NCBI GenBank assembly: GCA_040756055.1
Contig: JBFLZR010000004.1
Coordinates: 248,001-312,000, forward strand
DNA from: Candidatus Zixiibacteriota bacterium
Lineage (GTDB): Bacteria; Zixibacteria; MSB-5A5; GN15; FEB-12
DNA length: 64,000 bases
Direction of reading: 5' to 3'
Both the position numbers and the translations under genes were made by a program. Positions 17,755 to 27,389 of this stretch are shown piece after piece. Positions within the stretch are counted from its first letter, which is position 1. Each line of letters begins with the position of its first letter. Under the pieces are notes generated by a model that worked only from the letters and a program-made list of their open reading frames with translations, did not search any database and was not told where the DNA came from.

Positions 17755-20178
17755 CTATTCGATTTCGATATCGAACGGCAGGCGCGCCAGGATTCCTTCG
17801 GTAGCCAGAATTGACGGGTCTTCACCCGGCTCACTCGCCCGGGCGCCGCCGAGGCCAAGAAGTCGAGAGATATCGCCCAGCACGGAGATGCCCGGCAGGA
17901 TAATGAAGGGCCGTTTATCCGGGAGTATTTCGATGCGGTAGTCTTTCAGACCGACCCTTTCGGCGGTAAAATCAATGGCCTGCTTGATGCCTCCGGCCCG
18001 GTCCACCAAACCGTTGCCGAGAGCTTCCCGCCCGGTCCATACCCGTCCCCGGGAAAGATTGTCTACCGAATCTACGCTCATGTTGCGATTGTCCGAGACC
18101 AGCTCAAGGAAATGCTGATACATCGCATTCATACTGGAGAAATATTTTTCGCGTTCTTCGGGGGTGAAGGGTCGCATGGTGGTGAGCATACCGGCGAATC
18201 GGCCCCTCACAAAAAGCTCTTTGCCCATACCGATCTTTTCGTACAATCCGCTCAGGTCGGCTTTGCCGCCGTAGATCCCAATGGAACCGGTGATGCTTGC
18301 CGGATTGGCAAACAGATATTTTGCCGGCATGGCGATATAATACCCGCCGGATGCAGCCACGTTTGCCATTGACACCACCATCGGCTTGTCATCGGCGGCT
18401 CTCTCGACTTCACGATAGACATCTTCACCGGCCAGCGCGAATCCTCCCGGTGAATTGATACGAAAGATAATGCCTTTTATAGTCTGGTCTTTACGGGTGC
18501 GGGTAAAGGCTCCGGCCATTTTGCGCGGGGTGACATCGGACTCCGCCTCAAACGGGATCACACCTTCGCCGTCGAAAGCAACATCCCCCTCAGCTACCAC
18601 CACAGCAATAGCCGGTTTCACGCCCCAGATATCATTGATCACGGTGTCGCTGACGTATTTGCGAAGAGAAATCTCCGGCATTTTCGTAAGAACCCCGCTG
18701 TTCAATTCATCACGATAACTGAGCCCGTCAACCAACCCGTATTCAAGGGCCTGGGCCGAGGTAAACGGCCCATTGTCGATGAGTTTCTTTACCGAATCGA
18801 TAGTGATAGCGCGGCCTTCGGCGATCCCGCTGACAAACTGGTCGAAAAGGTCATCCAGGAGTCTGTTTACCTGCTGCCGGTTTTCTTCTGATGCCGCGGT
18901 TTGCGTGTAGGGCTCGGCGCCGCTTTTGTAGTCGCCGATTCGAAGCAGGTCGGCCCTTACGCCAATCTTCTCCAGTGTCCCGCCGTAGAAAGTGAGTTCG
19001 GCCCTCAGACCGACGAGGTTCAATTGACTGACGGGTGGAATGAGGATTCTGTCACAGGCGCTGCCGATGTAATAGGCGATATTGTTTGGGTAAGAAATGT
19101 GACAGGTGACGGCCTTGCCTTTTCCGCGGAAAAATTTCACAGCCTCGCGTAGCTCCTGGGCCTGACCGAAACCGAGAGCGAGACGGTCGAGCGCGAGGAC
19201 CATCTCCCCTACATACGGATCCTCCGCGGCGCGATAAATGCTCAGCAGGGTGGTCAGAAATGATGTCTGCTTCTTTCCGATTATCGGCCGGGGGGGATTT
19301 TCGCTGGGGCGTCCCGCGAGACTGACCGAAAGCCGTTTTGCCTTCGGTTCGATAATCGACGGTTGCCGTGAACTGGTCGCTCCGAAAAAGACTGTCGAAC
19401 CCTTATGGTTACCGTCGCTATCCGACTGACGCCTGCTTCCCACGAAGTACTGCAGCAGGTTTGCCCGTACGCCTATTTCGAAATTTCGGTCGTCATCAAT
19501 GAGCGCATTCAGATATAATCCTTTGAGCGGTGTAACTTCGACCTGATACACGAAATCCGCGTTGCTCAGACGTGTTTTGGTCGACAGAAACATGTCGACA
19601 GCCAGCGTTATTTCGTCCTTGAGCGGCCGGTATGCGAACGAGTATCTTTGCTCCGTTTCGGTCCTGACGCCATCGATCTTGCCTCTATTGAGGTTCGAGA
19701 ATACGGCGGCCCAGCTGAAACGCTTATCCGGCTGATAGAGAAGACCGAGATTCCAGAAGTGGCGATTGTCGTAGATGCCGGGGCCGTCGGTAAAATACCG
19801 GTAGGAGGCGCCGAAGGAGAGCTGTCGTCCGACAGGTACTGAGCCCGCGAGTATGTACTCTTTGTAATTATCGCCGTCCGGGTTGTGCAGTGTTCGATAG
19901 CCGATAGAGAGCGCCTCGCGGCTTAGCACCGAGCCCCAGCTTTTGGCGTAGTTGCCGTCGTAATAGTCCGCCATGAATTGGAAGCCGAGGACGCGGTACC
20001 TTGCGAGCGCCGCGGGGTTTACCCAGGTGGCCTCGGAACCGAACACCGATGCCGCGGGCTGGTAATAAAAAACACCGCCCGGTATTTCGATTCTCTCACC
20101 GCGGACGGTTGAAGTTGCCACTGCTCCCACGAATATGACAGTTATTAACAGGACAAATATTAACGTGGCTTTTCTCAA
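17755..20178 (-). CDS. sppA: SppA-type signal peptide peptidase fused to an N-terminal barrel-like domain
   Basis: 807 residues. Residues 1-25 are a signal or anchor. Residues ~35-275 are rich in alternating beta strands (WVNPAALARYRVLGFQFMAD, AGSVPVGRQLSFGASYRYFT) like a PorV/PorQ-type outer-membrane barrel. Residues ~320-790 hold two SppA (S49) domains. The catalytic dyad is visible: Lys418 in RIGDYKSGAEPYT and Ser610 in ANVAASGGYYIAMP, as in the long SppA form that degrades leftover signal peptides. TTG start with GGAGG eight to nine bases upstream, four bases after the DUF4097 stop. The fusion raises the question of which membrane it occupies. Confidence 0.85.
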   Translation of the reverse strand: MRKATLIFVLLITVIFVGAVATSTVRGERIEIPGGVFYYQPAASVFGSEATWVNPAALARYRVLGFQFMADYYDGNYAKSWGSVLSREALSIGYRTLHNPDGDNYKEYILAGSVPVGRQLSFGASYRYFTDGPGIYDNRHFWNLGLLYQPDKRFSWAAVFSNLNRGKIDGVRTETEQRYSFAYRPLKDEITLAVDMFLSTKTRLSNADFVYQVEVTPLKGLYLNALIDDDRNFEIGVRANLLQYFVGSRRQSDSDGNHKGSTVFFGATSSRQPSIIEPKAKRLSVSLAGRPSENPPRPIIGKKQTSFLTTLLSIYRAAEDPYVGEMVLALDRLALGFGQAQELREAVKFFRGKGKAVTCHISYPNNIAYYIGSACDRILIPPVSQLNLVGLRAELTFYGGTLEKIGVRADLLRIGDYKSGAEPYTQTAASEENRQQVNRLLDDLFDQFVSGIAEGRAITIDSVKKLIDNGPFTSAQALEYGLVDGLSYRDELNSGVLTKMPEISLRKYVSDTVINDIWGVKPAIAVVVAEGDVAFDGEGVIPFEAESDVTPRKMAGAFTRTRKDQTIKGIIFRINSPGGFALAGEDVYREVERAADDKPMVVSMANVAASGGYYIAMPAKYLFANPASITGSIGIYGGKADLSGLYEKIGMGKELFVRGRFAGMLTTMRPFTPEEREKYFSSMNAMYQHFLELVSDNRNMSVDSVDNLSRGRVWTGREALGNGLVDRAGGIKQAIDFTAERVGLKDYRIEILPDKRPFIILPGISVLGDISRLLGLGGARASEPGEDPSILATEGILARLPFDIEIE

Positions 20179-20181
20179 TCG

Positions 20182-21240
20182 CTAATCCTCCGGTTGATAT
20201 CCTCTGACATAGAGATTCCCTTTACCTCTCACCGAACCCGTAATGGAAGCTTTCCCATCTCCGGCGACTAGGCTGAGGCGGTTTTTCTGCACCAGGTCGG
20301 CTTTGAAAGAAAAGTTGGAAACCTCGATCTTGCCATCTTCTTCGACAACAAGGGCCAGAAACGCGGAGACGTTCGACGGAACTGACAGTTCGATATCTTC
20401 GTAGCGGTTAGTCAGGCTCAGCCGGGCGTCACCGATCTTCGAGACGAAAATTTCGACCGGACCGTACTGACCGTTAACGAAACTGTTGTCGCCGGTGGCC
20501 TCGAATTGATCGATCTCAATGCGTCCATAGCTGTTTTTGACGTTAATTTCTCCGCTTATGCCAAGGATGCTGATGTCACCGTTTTCGTTGCGGAAGGAGG
20601 CCTGACCGTTGGTACCGCGGATATTTCGCGCCATCAGTTCGGAGTTGGTTGTCGCGACCTTTATCTTGCCGCTGATATTTTCGACATTAACGCGACGGTT
20701 GGCGGTGATCAGTTGAAGTTCTTCCGTGACATAGGCGACATTCAGCCTTCCCATCGACGACGGCACCTTGAATGATTCGAACGGTCCGTCGGCTTGTATG
20801 TCAAAATACGCAGCTTCCACCTCAACCTGACAGAATTCCGGAACTATCACGACTGCCTCAATCAGGCCCACTTCGGTCTCACCCCACGGAGCCGGGTTGG
20901 GAGCCCTTAACTCCAGACGAGCGCCTCCAGACATTTTCGAGAGGTTTATGGCGATCTGATCGATATAATCGATGGCGGTGGATTTGCTTTTGGTCCTGGC
21001 TTTCTTGGTGTAGACGACACTTACATTTGGGTCGGTTGAAGTGCTGATGCGAAGTTCGCCGCGCAAAGTTAACGCGGACTTGATGAGGATTTTCGCGCCG
21101 GATGGCGCCGGCACCCGGGTCTTAAGCTCCCTTGTCGAGAACAGGTTGGATTCCTGTTCGAAAATCTCCTGGGCCGTCGCGGAAGAGATACATACCAGAA
21201 GTATAGCCAGAGATGTTAATACTTGCCTGAAGTTTTTCAT
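20182..21240 (-). CDS. Exported DUF4097-like beta-helix protein
   Basis: A 352-residue protein with a clear signal peptide (LTSLAILLVCISSATAQE). The body is a run of short repeating strands (VNVENISGKIKVATTNSELM, ARNIRGTNGQASFRNENGDI, INVKNSYGRIEIDQFEATGD), typical of DUF4097 putative adhesin right-handed beta folds. It is probably periplasmic or outer-leaflet. It sits in an operon between the SpoU methyltransferase (ATGA overlap) and the SppA fusion, so it may serve cell-envelope quality control. Function unknown. Confidence 0.75.
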   Translation of the reverse strand: MKNFRQVLTSLAILLVCISSATAQEIFEQESNLFSTRELKTRVPAPSGAKILIKSALTLRGELRISTSTDPNVSVVYTKKARTKSKSTAIDYIDQIAINLSKMSGGARLELRAPNPAPWGETEVGLIEAVVIVPEFCQVEVEAAYFDIQADGPFESFKVPSSMGRLNVAYVTEELQLITANRRVNVENISGKIKVATTNSELMARNIRGTNGQASFRNENGDISILGISGEINVKNSYGRIEIDQFEATGDNSFVNGQYGPVEIFVSKIGDARLSLTNRYEDIELSVPSNVSAFLALVVEEDGKIEVSNFSFKADLVQKNRLSLVAGDGKASITGSVRGKGNLYVRGYQPED

Positions 21241-22034
21241 TGTCCTGCTCCGGTGCCTTCGTACAACATATTCATAAGAATCGAGCCGGCAACGGCGGCG
21301 TTCAGCGATTCAACCTCGCCCGAGTGGTCTATTCTGACGAAAAGGCCGGCTTTCCGCTTGACTTCCTCGGATAAACCGTCGGCCTCGCTGCCAACTGCCA
21401 GAATCAATTTGGCCTTTTCAAACTGCTTTTTCAAGGAATAATCCAGTTTTTTGCCTTTTACTCCGGTAGCTACAATTGCGAACTTGTTGCGGTCGGCAAA
21501 GGCGAGCGCTTCATCGGTGGTTTCCCTGGTCAGGTGAAGTCCGAAAATGGCGCCCGCTGAAGCCCGCACCACCTTTGGCGACCAGGGGTCCGCTGAATTT
21601 CCGGTCAGGATTACCGGGTCAAAACCGAAAGCAAGCGCCGAACGAGCCAGTGTGCCGAGATTACCCGGGTCGGATATATTTTCGCACCATAGTATTTTAC
21701 GATAGTTGGGGCGGTAAAGTTGTGCGAGACGGCAATCCGGGATGGAAAAAGCAGCGATAATCCCCTGGGGTGTCTGTGTCGCGGACATTGAATTCAGCTC
21801 GCGAGCGCTTGTTTCAAACATCGTAATCTTCTTGCGGCCAAACTCTTCGACCAGGGCCTTGCCCCTCTCCGACAACAGCGAGGGCGCAAAGTAAAGCTGG
21901 ACCGGCTTGATCCGGTGGCGAACGGCCTCCTCGATCAGCCGTACTCCCTCGGCGACAAAAAGACCGGTCTGCTTTCGACCTTTACTGGTGGACAGGGCTT
22001 TGATGCTCTTAAGCTGACTCTTTGTAATTGACAC
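21237..22034 (-). CDS. TrmH/SpoU family RNA 2'-O-methyltransferase
   Basis: A 265-residue SPOUT enzyme that methylates ribose 2'-OH in rRNA or tRNA. It has an N-terminal substrate-binding part (KGRKQTGLFVAEGVRLIEEA), then the knot domain with motif 1 ISDPGNLGTLARSALAFGFD, motif 2 LAVGSEADGLSEEV and motif 3 IDHSGEVESLNAAVAGSILM. The length and N-domain fit the RlmB/TsnR-like group; the exact nucleotide is unknown. GTG start. It heads the operon with the DUF4097 protein and SppA, divergent from the patatin gene. Confidence 0.92.
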   Translation of the reverse strand: MSITKSQLKSIKALSTSKGRKQTGLFVAEGVRLIEEAVRHRIKPVQLYFAPSLLSERGKALVEEFGRKKITMFETSARELNSMSATQTPQGIIAAFSIPDCRLAQLYRPNYRKILWCENISDPGNLGTLARSALAFGFDPVILTGNSADPWSPKVVRASAGAIFGLHLTRETTDEALAFADRNKFAIVATGVKGKKLDYSLKKQFEKAKLILAVGSEADGLSEEVKRKAGLFVRIDHSGEVESLNAAVAGSILMNMLYEGTGAGQ

Positions 22035-22098
22035 TTGTCATCACCCACAAATAATTGCAACTTTGCACAATGAACCGATTGTGGTGACTGGTTGGCAA

Positions 22099-24708
22099 GT
22101 GAAAACTAAGAGCGCATTTTTACTCATTATTCTTCTGGCGACTACGTGTCTGGCGGCTGTCGACGACGCCATTGTCGTTGGAGGGATTGACGATCTGGGT
22201 CCTTACCGCGGCGACAGTGATTATCCTGTATCACTGGCTCTGTCCGGCGGAGGAGCCCGCGGCTTCAGCGTCATCGGCATATTGAAGGCGTTTGAGGAAA
22301 AAGGCATTGCCGTGAGGGCCATCACCGGAACGTCGATGGGCGGCATAATCGGCGGCTTGTATGCGGCGGGCTACACCCCCGACCAACTGGATTCGATAGC
22401 CACACAGATAAACTTCAATGAGTTGTTTTCGAACGCGCCCGCGCGCAGGTCCATGCTCGTAACGCGGCGACAGGAACACGACCGACATCTGCTGTCGGTA
22501 CGATTCGACGGTCTCCGTCCGGTGATTCCCCAGGCTCTTACGGCCGGTCAAAAGCTGACGGAGTTGATGACGAACCTTACCACACGCGCCAATTATCAGT
22601 CTGGCGCCAATTTCTCCCGTCTTCCCATACCCTTCAAGACCATAAGCACCGATATTGTGTCTGGTCGGGAGGTGGTCCTTGACACCGGGTCGATAGCCGA
22701 CGCCCTTCGCGCCACCATGGCTTTTCCTCTGGCGTTTACGGGACTGGAGAAAGAGAACCAGGTGCTCATGGATGGCGGCATGGTCACACCGATTCCCGTT
22801 GAGCTTGTTCGCGGCATGAGTAATCCGGCGGGGCTGGTGATTGCCATAAACACCGCCAGCAAGCTGCTGCCCAAAGAGGAGCTCGTTACGCCCGTTGATA
22901 TCGCCAACCAGGTGACATCGATTATGACCGCCGATCAGTTAAAAGCCGAGCTTGCAAAAGCCGATTATGTGATCGAACCGCCTATCGATGATTTCGCTTC
23001 CAGTGATTTTGAATACAAAGACAGCATCATCGCTCTCGGGTACCGCTGCGGACTCGAGCAAGCCGACAGTATCATCGCCATAATCGAGCGAGGCCGCGAG
23101 ACGATAACTTACGATATAGAAGTTGTCGAAGTGGTTGACCTGCCGCAGGGCGTAAGTGAAGCCATCCGGGAGAGTCTTCTGGGGCGCGTTATCACCCGCG
23201 GCGAATTGACCAAACAACTCAGGCGGATGGTGTCGGAATTCAATCTCTTTCGCCTTCAGGCGGATATCGAACCAGTTCAGCAGCCGACGAACGGTAGTGT
23301 CGGCGCGGCCCTTGTGATAATGGCCTATGAGAACCTCACCATTCCCGAGACGGAAATAAGTTTTGCCGGCAATAGCATTTTCGATGAGCAGAGGCTGATT
23401 CGCGAACTGCTGGCTCCCGATTCAGTAATCACCCCGCGCAGTGTGAGGCAGGGTCTGGAGAGAATTCTCGCGCTATATCACGACGAGGGATATGACCTGG
23501 CCAATATTCGAAGTGTCGCAATTGACAAGGACAATCGCCGCATAGGTATTACTATCGACGAAGCCGTCATACGGAGAATCGATGTTGAGCACAACAAGCG
23601 CACCCGCGATTGGTACATAAGGTCATACTTTACCCTCAAAATCGGAGAACCTTACTCGACCTCGCGCGCCAGCACCGGTATTACCAATATTTACGGAACT
23701 GACCTGTTCGATCGAGTGACGGTCGGAGTACTGCCGTCACCCGAAGGCGCCGTTGTAAAAATCGGCGTGGATGAGAGGAAAAACAGTCAGCTTCGACTCG
23801 GCTGGCACTGGGATGACGAGTATGAATCGGAGGAGTTCGCGGAGTTTCTCGACGACAATATCGGGGGCATCGGCCTGCAATATCTTCTTCACGCCCGTTA
23901 TTCCCCGAGACGGCAGGAGTATCTCGGGACTTTCAAGGCTGACCGTATAGTGAGCACGTACCTAACATCGAGGCTCAACCTGTTTCACCGCTATATCGAC
24001 CGTCGGGTTTATGTTGGCGATGAGCAGGTGGGGACCCGTGAGGAGCGAAAGACAGGCTTCGAACTTACCGTTGGACAGCAGATCGCCCGGCTTGGTACGG
24101 TTTCGGCCGGTCTGACTATGGAGCGAGTCGAGTACGAAAACAGCAATACCGGCACCGGCAGAGTGTTTGACCTGAGAGTAGTGACTTTTGAATCGATGGT
24201 AGAGAATTTTGACCGGCTGCCGTTTCCGAGCACCGGCAACAGATACCTGTTTCAGCTTCAGTTGGCGGGTAAATACCTTGGCGGTGAGGAAGAGTTCACC
24301 CGGTTTTACTCTTCGCTCGAGATTTTTTTGCCCTTAGGAAAGTTCCTCAATTATCACCCGAGTTTCCAGCTCGGGGTGTCGCGGTCGGGTTTGCCGCCAT
24401 CGGAACAGTTCTTTCTGGGGGGTATGCATTCTTTCGCCGGCTTCAGGACACACCAACTCGCCGGGGACAAGATGTTTATCTTTTCCAACGAGATCAGGGT
24501 GAAGCTGCCGCTGCGACTGTATTTGACCGGCCGTCACGATCTGGGAGAGGTATATGTGAGTTCCGATGAGATTAAACTCCGCAATCTCCGCAACGGCGTC
24601 GGCGTCTGTCTTGCCTTTGATTCTCCGCTGGGGCCATTCGAATTCGGTTATGGTATCGCCGACAGCGACTTCGACCGCTTCTATGTCAACATTGGTTTCG
24701 CGTTCTGA
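22099..24708 (+). CDS. Patatin-like phospholipase with BamA-type C-terminal barrel
   Basis: An exported lipase/autotransporter-like protein of about 869 residues. The patatin domain has the oxyanion loop LSGGGARG, the Ser nucleophile in GTSMGG and the Asp in LMDGGM, a Ser-Asp dyad phospholipase. A POTRA-like segment follows (ETEISFAGNSIFDEQRLIRE), then a surface-antigen/BamA-type barrel ending in a strand with terminal Phe (FYVNIGFAF). This is the PlpD (type Vd) layout. I prefer the GTG at 22099, which gives a standard signal peptide (KTKSAFLLIILLATTCLA); the frame opens earlier, at TTG 22063. Confidence 0.87.
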   Translation: MKTKSAFLLIILLATTCLAAVDDAIVVGGIDDLGPYRGDSDYPVSLALSGGGARGFSVIGILKAFEEKGIAVRAITGTSMGGIIGGLYAAGYTPDQLDSIATQINFNELFSNAPARRSMLVTRRQEHDRHLLSVRFDGLRPVIPQALTAGQKLTELMTNLTTRANYQSGANFSRLPIPFKTISTDIVSGREVVLDTGSIADALRATMAFPLAFTGLEKENQVLMDGGMVTPIPVELVRGMSNPAGLVIAINTASKLLPKEELVTPVDIANQVTSIMTADQLKAELAKADYVIEPPIDDFASSDFEYKDSIIALGYRCGLEQADSIIAIIERGRETITYDIEVVEVVDLPQGVSEAIRESLLGRVITRGELTKQLRRMVSEFNLFRLQADIEPVQQPTNGSVGAALVIMAYENLTIPETEISFAGNSIFDEQRLIRELLAPDSVITPRSVRQGLERILALYHDEGYDLANIRSVAIDKDNRRIGITIDEAVIRRIDVEHNKRTRDWYIRSYFTLKIGEPYSTSRASTGITNIYGTDLFDRVTVGVLPSPEGAVVKIGVDERKNSQLRLGWHWDDEYESEEFAEFLDDNIGGIGLQYLLHARYSPRRQEYLGTFKADRIVSTYLTSRLNLFHRYIDRRVYVGDEQVGTREERKTGFELTVGQQIARLGTVSAGLTMERVEYENSNTGTGRVFDLRVVTFESMVENFDRLPFPSTGNRYLFQLQLAGKYLGGEEEFTRFYSSLEIFLPLGKFLNYHPSFQLGVSRSGLPPSEQFFLGGMHSFAGFRTHQLAGDKMFIFSNEIRVKLPLRLYLTGRHDLGEVYVSSDEIKLRNLRNGVGVCLAFDSPLGPFEFGYGIADSDFDRFYVNIGFAF

Positions 24709-24801
24709 CGGCTGATCACGGAGCAATGGTTGACCGGTTCGGTATTAATGGTTAGATTATTCCAATACACGTAACAGATTTGTCTGTACAAAGGAGGGTT
24801 T

Positions 24802-25428
24802 ATGCGAACTGCGTTGGTTCTTCTGATGAGCAGCTTTTTGCTTTTCTCCTGCGGCAAGAAGGCCGACACCGATACGTCCTCTGCCACCACAAGCGATAAT
24901 GATCTGCTGGTCGATGCCTCGAACCGTCTGATAGCCAAATTCGGCAAGGAGCTGAAGAGTGAACTGATGGCGGCTATGTCTGATGGCGGTGCGGAGAACG
25001 CCATTTCAGTGTGCCAGTTGAAGGCGCCCGAGATCGCCAAGGCCAACTCCGGCCAGTACTGGTCGATTGTCCGCGTCAGCGACAAAAACCGCAACCCGGA
25101 GAATTTTGCCGATGACCACCAGATGGCTATTCTGGCTCGCTTCGCCGATACTACCGGTCAGACGGCAGCTTATTCATACGAGTGGTCCGAACAGCAGCCG
25201 AAAATCTTCCGCTATTACAAACCCATTATGACCGCGCCACTCTGCCTGAAATGCCATGGACCGATCGATCAGTTAGAGCCGGGAGTAAAAGCCGCGCTGC
25301 AGGAAAAATATCCTGATGACAAAGCTACCGGCTATGATGCTGATCAACTGCGGGGAATGTTCGTGGTCGAAGTGCTTTGGCCGGAAGGTAAAGAGTTTGC
25401 CGAGCAGCTTGCGGCTGACACATTGTAA
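24802..25428 (+). CDS. DUF3365 (Tll0287-like) haem lipoprotein
   Basis: A 208-residue lipoprotein with lipobox LFSC near residue 17. The body matches the DUF3365/Tll0287-like haem domain: AISVCQLKAPEIAKANS, RVSDKNRNPENFADDHQ, FRYYKPIMTAPLCLKCHGP with one covalent c-haem motif (CLKCH), and GYDADQLRGMFVVEV. Such domains sit in the periplasm and sense redox state or gases, sometimes as stand-alone cytochromes. A good AAGGAGG site precedes the ATG. No obvious operon partner. Confidence 0.86.
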   Translation: MRTALVLLMSSFLLFSCGKKADTDTSSATTSDNDLLVDASNRLIAKFGKELKSELMAAMSDGGAENAISVCQLKAPEIAKANSGQYWSIVRVSDKNRNPENFADDHQMAILARFADTTGQTAAYSYEWSEQQPKIFRYYKPIMTAPLCLKCHGPIDQLEPGVKAALQEKYPDDKATGYDADQLRGMFVVEVLWPEGKEFAEQLAADTL

Positions 25429-25455
25429 AAGTCTTAAACGGCTCTGGAAAGGTAT

Positions 25456-26418
25456 TTAGAAGCGGTATCCGGCGCTGACACGATAAGTTTCATCGAGGGC
25501 GTCGTGTTTGAGAAAGGCGAAGTCGACCGTGATGTTTTTGACATCGACTCCCCCCCCAAGCGTAAGGTTGCCGATATCGAATCCGGCCCGGCCAAACAGC
25601 ATCTTTTTGTAGGCGACTTCCCAGCCGAAGTGAGTATCCATCGAGACCGGCCCGCTCCAGTATTGAGCCGCATATTTGATGTCCTCAAATTTGATGTCGC
25701 CGCTCATCATGAAACGTCCGGTTATAGTCCGGTAGGTGTGACTTAACATCAGACCGGGCTTGACCGTGGGATAGATCGATTCCGTATTGGCGCCGTCATC
25801 GAATGTCTCCCCCGAGTATCTGATAAAACCGGTGGTGATGTCCGTAACCATCAGACCAACATCCAGCCATTGCTTTAAATCGTAAAGCAACCCCGCGTCC
25901 ATAGTGAGACCTTTGCCCGTTTCCGTTCCGATGTCACGATAAATAATTTTGGCGGTCAGTCCGAAGTCGATGCGGCCTGACAGCTTGCCCGACATTGATG
26001 CCGCAAAGAGATAGTCGCCGTGGGATTCTTCGCGTACCACATACGGGCGATCGAATTCGTTGAGGGCGGTGATTTTGATGCCTCCCCCGCCGAGATAATA
26101 GAAATAAAATCCGAACGAGCGAATGAGCGATGCATCTTTGTCGCGGGCGACTACGTAGGATACGAAGTCGTGGTTGAGCAGTGACCCGAATGTTTCGGCG
26201 TGCATGGCCGTGATAAATTTGCCGTCCAGCCTGTTCATACCCGCCGGGTTCCAGTATGGTGCGGAGCCGTCAAACGGTCCAGCCACGACGGCACCCCCGA
26301 GAGCCAAGCCGCGACCTCCGACCCCGAGCGAGAACGCCTCCCCGGCATACTTGGCCGGAAAAACCTCAGCCGATAAGAGCAGAGTTATAAGCGCGATGTA
26401 CGTTACTATTTGCCGCAT
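25456..26418 (-). CDS. PorV/PorQ-type outer-membrane protein (UPF0164-like)
   Basis: A 320-residue exported beta-barrel protein. After the signal peptide (YIALITLLLSAEVFPA) comes the family opening FSLGVGGRGLALGGAVVAGP, then SAPYWNPAGMNRLDG, and alternating strands to a terminal YRVSAGYRF. PorV-like proteins shuttle type IX secretion cargo or carry lipids and hydrocarbons. This fits the sorting tail on the M28 peptidase at 52596. I chose the ATG at 26418; the frame upstream to 26487 lacks a signal-like start. Confidence 0.8.
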   Translation of the reverse strand: MRQIVTYIALITLLLSAEVFPAKYAGEAFSLGVGGRGLALGGAVVAGPFDGSAPYWNPAGMNRLDGKFITAMHAETFGSLLNHDFVSYVVARDKDASLIRSFGFYFYYLGGGGIKITALNEFDRPYVVREESHGDYLFAASMSGKLSGRIDFGLTAKIIYRDIGTETGKGLTMDAGLLYDLKQWLDVGLMVTDITTGFIRYSGETFDDGANTESIYPTVKPGLMLSHTYRTITGRFMMSGDIKFEDIKYAAQYWSGPVSMDTHFGWEVAYKKMLFGRAGFDIGNLTLGGGVDVKNITVDFAFLKHDALDETYRVSAGYRF

Positions 26419-26493
26419 TGCAGTATAAGTTAAGCAAATCCTGTTCAAAACAAAGTCAAAACTGCTACTCGTCCAACCGGGCCTCATTCATTA

Positions 26494-26527
26494 TACAAAA
26501 AAAGCGGGAGCCAAAGCTCCCGCTTTT
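26494..26527 (-). terminator. Rho-independent terminator of the HMA protein gene
   Basis: On the minus strand AGCGGGAG, a six-base loop and CTCCCGCT are followed by TTTTTTTG. It lies 26 bases past the HMA gene stop. A short T-run on the plus strand could also make it work for opposing transcription. Confidence 0.9.
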
Positions 26528-26552
26528 AGGTGAGGTTATATCGACAAAACGG

Positions 26553-27131
26553 TTATTTGGTTTCTTCGGGTTTCTTTTCTTCGGTCGTGGTGTGAGTGGC
26601 GCTGTCGCAAGCAGCGTTGTCCATAGCGTTCTTAACACTCAAACCACAGGTTGAATTGACGCCGGTCGATGTTGCCACGGCGGGAATAATTTTAGCTTCG
26701 TAGCCTTCACTGGCAACAGCAGTGGTTATCTCGCTCTCCTTGATTTTGGCAGGATCTACCTTGACAACGGCCTCGCCCTTCTGATAGCTGATGCTGACCA
26801 CCTCAACAACACCGGGGACCTTGACCAAAGCGGCGGAAATACTGTTTTCGCAACCGGTACAGGTCATGCCTTTGATGGAAATAGTGCGGGTCACCATGCC
26901 ATCAGCGGTAGCCGTCTGAGCGGCGGCCTTATCAGCCCCCCCACAGAGCGGACTTCCGGCCAACGGACAGCCTCCGCTCTTGGCGGTCTTGGATGAAACC
27001 ATCTTGGCGGAAGCTTCGGTGGTTTTGGCTGTCTGGTCAGTTTTACATTTTTCGTCGCAAGCGAAAGCGGCGGCCGAAAAGGCAAACAGGACAGCGATTA
27101 CGAGTATAATCGTCTTTGCTGGTTTTCTCAC
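26553..27131 (-). CDS. Exported heavy-metal-associated (HMA) domain protein
   Basis: 192 residues. A signal peptide ends near AAAFA. Cys-rich segments follow (CDEKC; GGCPLAGSPLCGG). One HMA domain (about residues 80-150) has the metal-binding GMTCTGCENSI and SEGYEAKII, as in MerP and CopZ. The Thr/Glu/Lys-rich tail is disordered. It is probably a periplasmic metal binder. The start is GTG with AAGGAG upstream. It is divergent from the arsR-acr3-arsC operon across 257 bases. The link to arsenic is positional only; copper, mercury or a thiol-binding role are all possible. Confidence 0.82.
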   Translation of the reverse strand: MRKPAKTIILVIAVLFAFSAAAFACDEKCKTDQTAKTTEASAKMVSSKTAKSGGCPLAGSPLCGGADKAAAQTATADGMVTRTISIKGMTCTGCENSISAALVKVPGVVEVVSISYQKGEAVVKVDPAKIKESEITTAVASEGYEAKIIPAVATSTGVNSTCGLSVKNAMDNAACDSATHTTTEEKKPEETK

Positions 27132-27351
27132 GTGTTACTCCTTAAGGATCCCGAGTTTTTTCTAATATGCCCGGAATATACACTTTTCTGTTTTACGCAC
27201 AATGGTGGATTTTGTTGCAGTCCCGGGAAATTTCTCATAAATGGTTTTAAGTCAGCTTGTTAGGTTCTAAAACAAATCCTGGAAGCGCGGAGTTCCCTGT
27301 GCGTAAAAAAATACCTCACAACCGGTCCTCCGAAAGAGTACGAATCTCTGC

Positions 27352-27389
27352 TTGACAAAGAGAGTTATATATCTGTATATCCGGATATA
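27352..27389 (+). promoter_or_regulatory. arsR promoter with overlapping operator palindrome
   Basis: TTGACA (27352-27357), a 17-base spacer and GTATAT (27375-27380) make a sigma-70-type promoter. A perfect 14-base palindrome, TATATCCGGATATA (27376-27389), overlaps the -10 box and runs into the arsR ATG, a good place for ArsR self-repression. The predicted start site (about 27387) leaves almost no leader. Confidence 0.75.
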
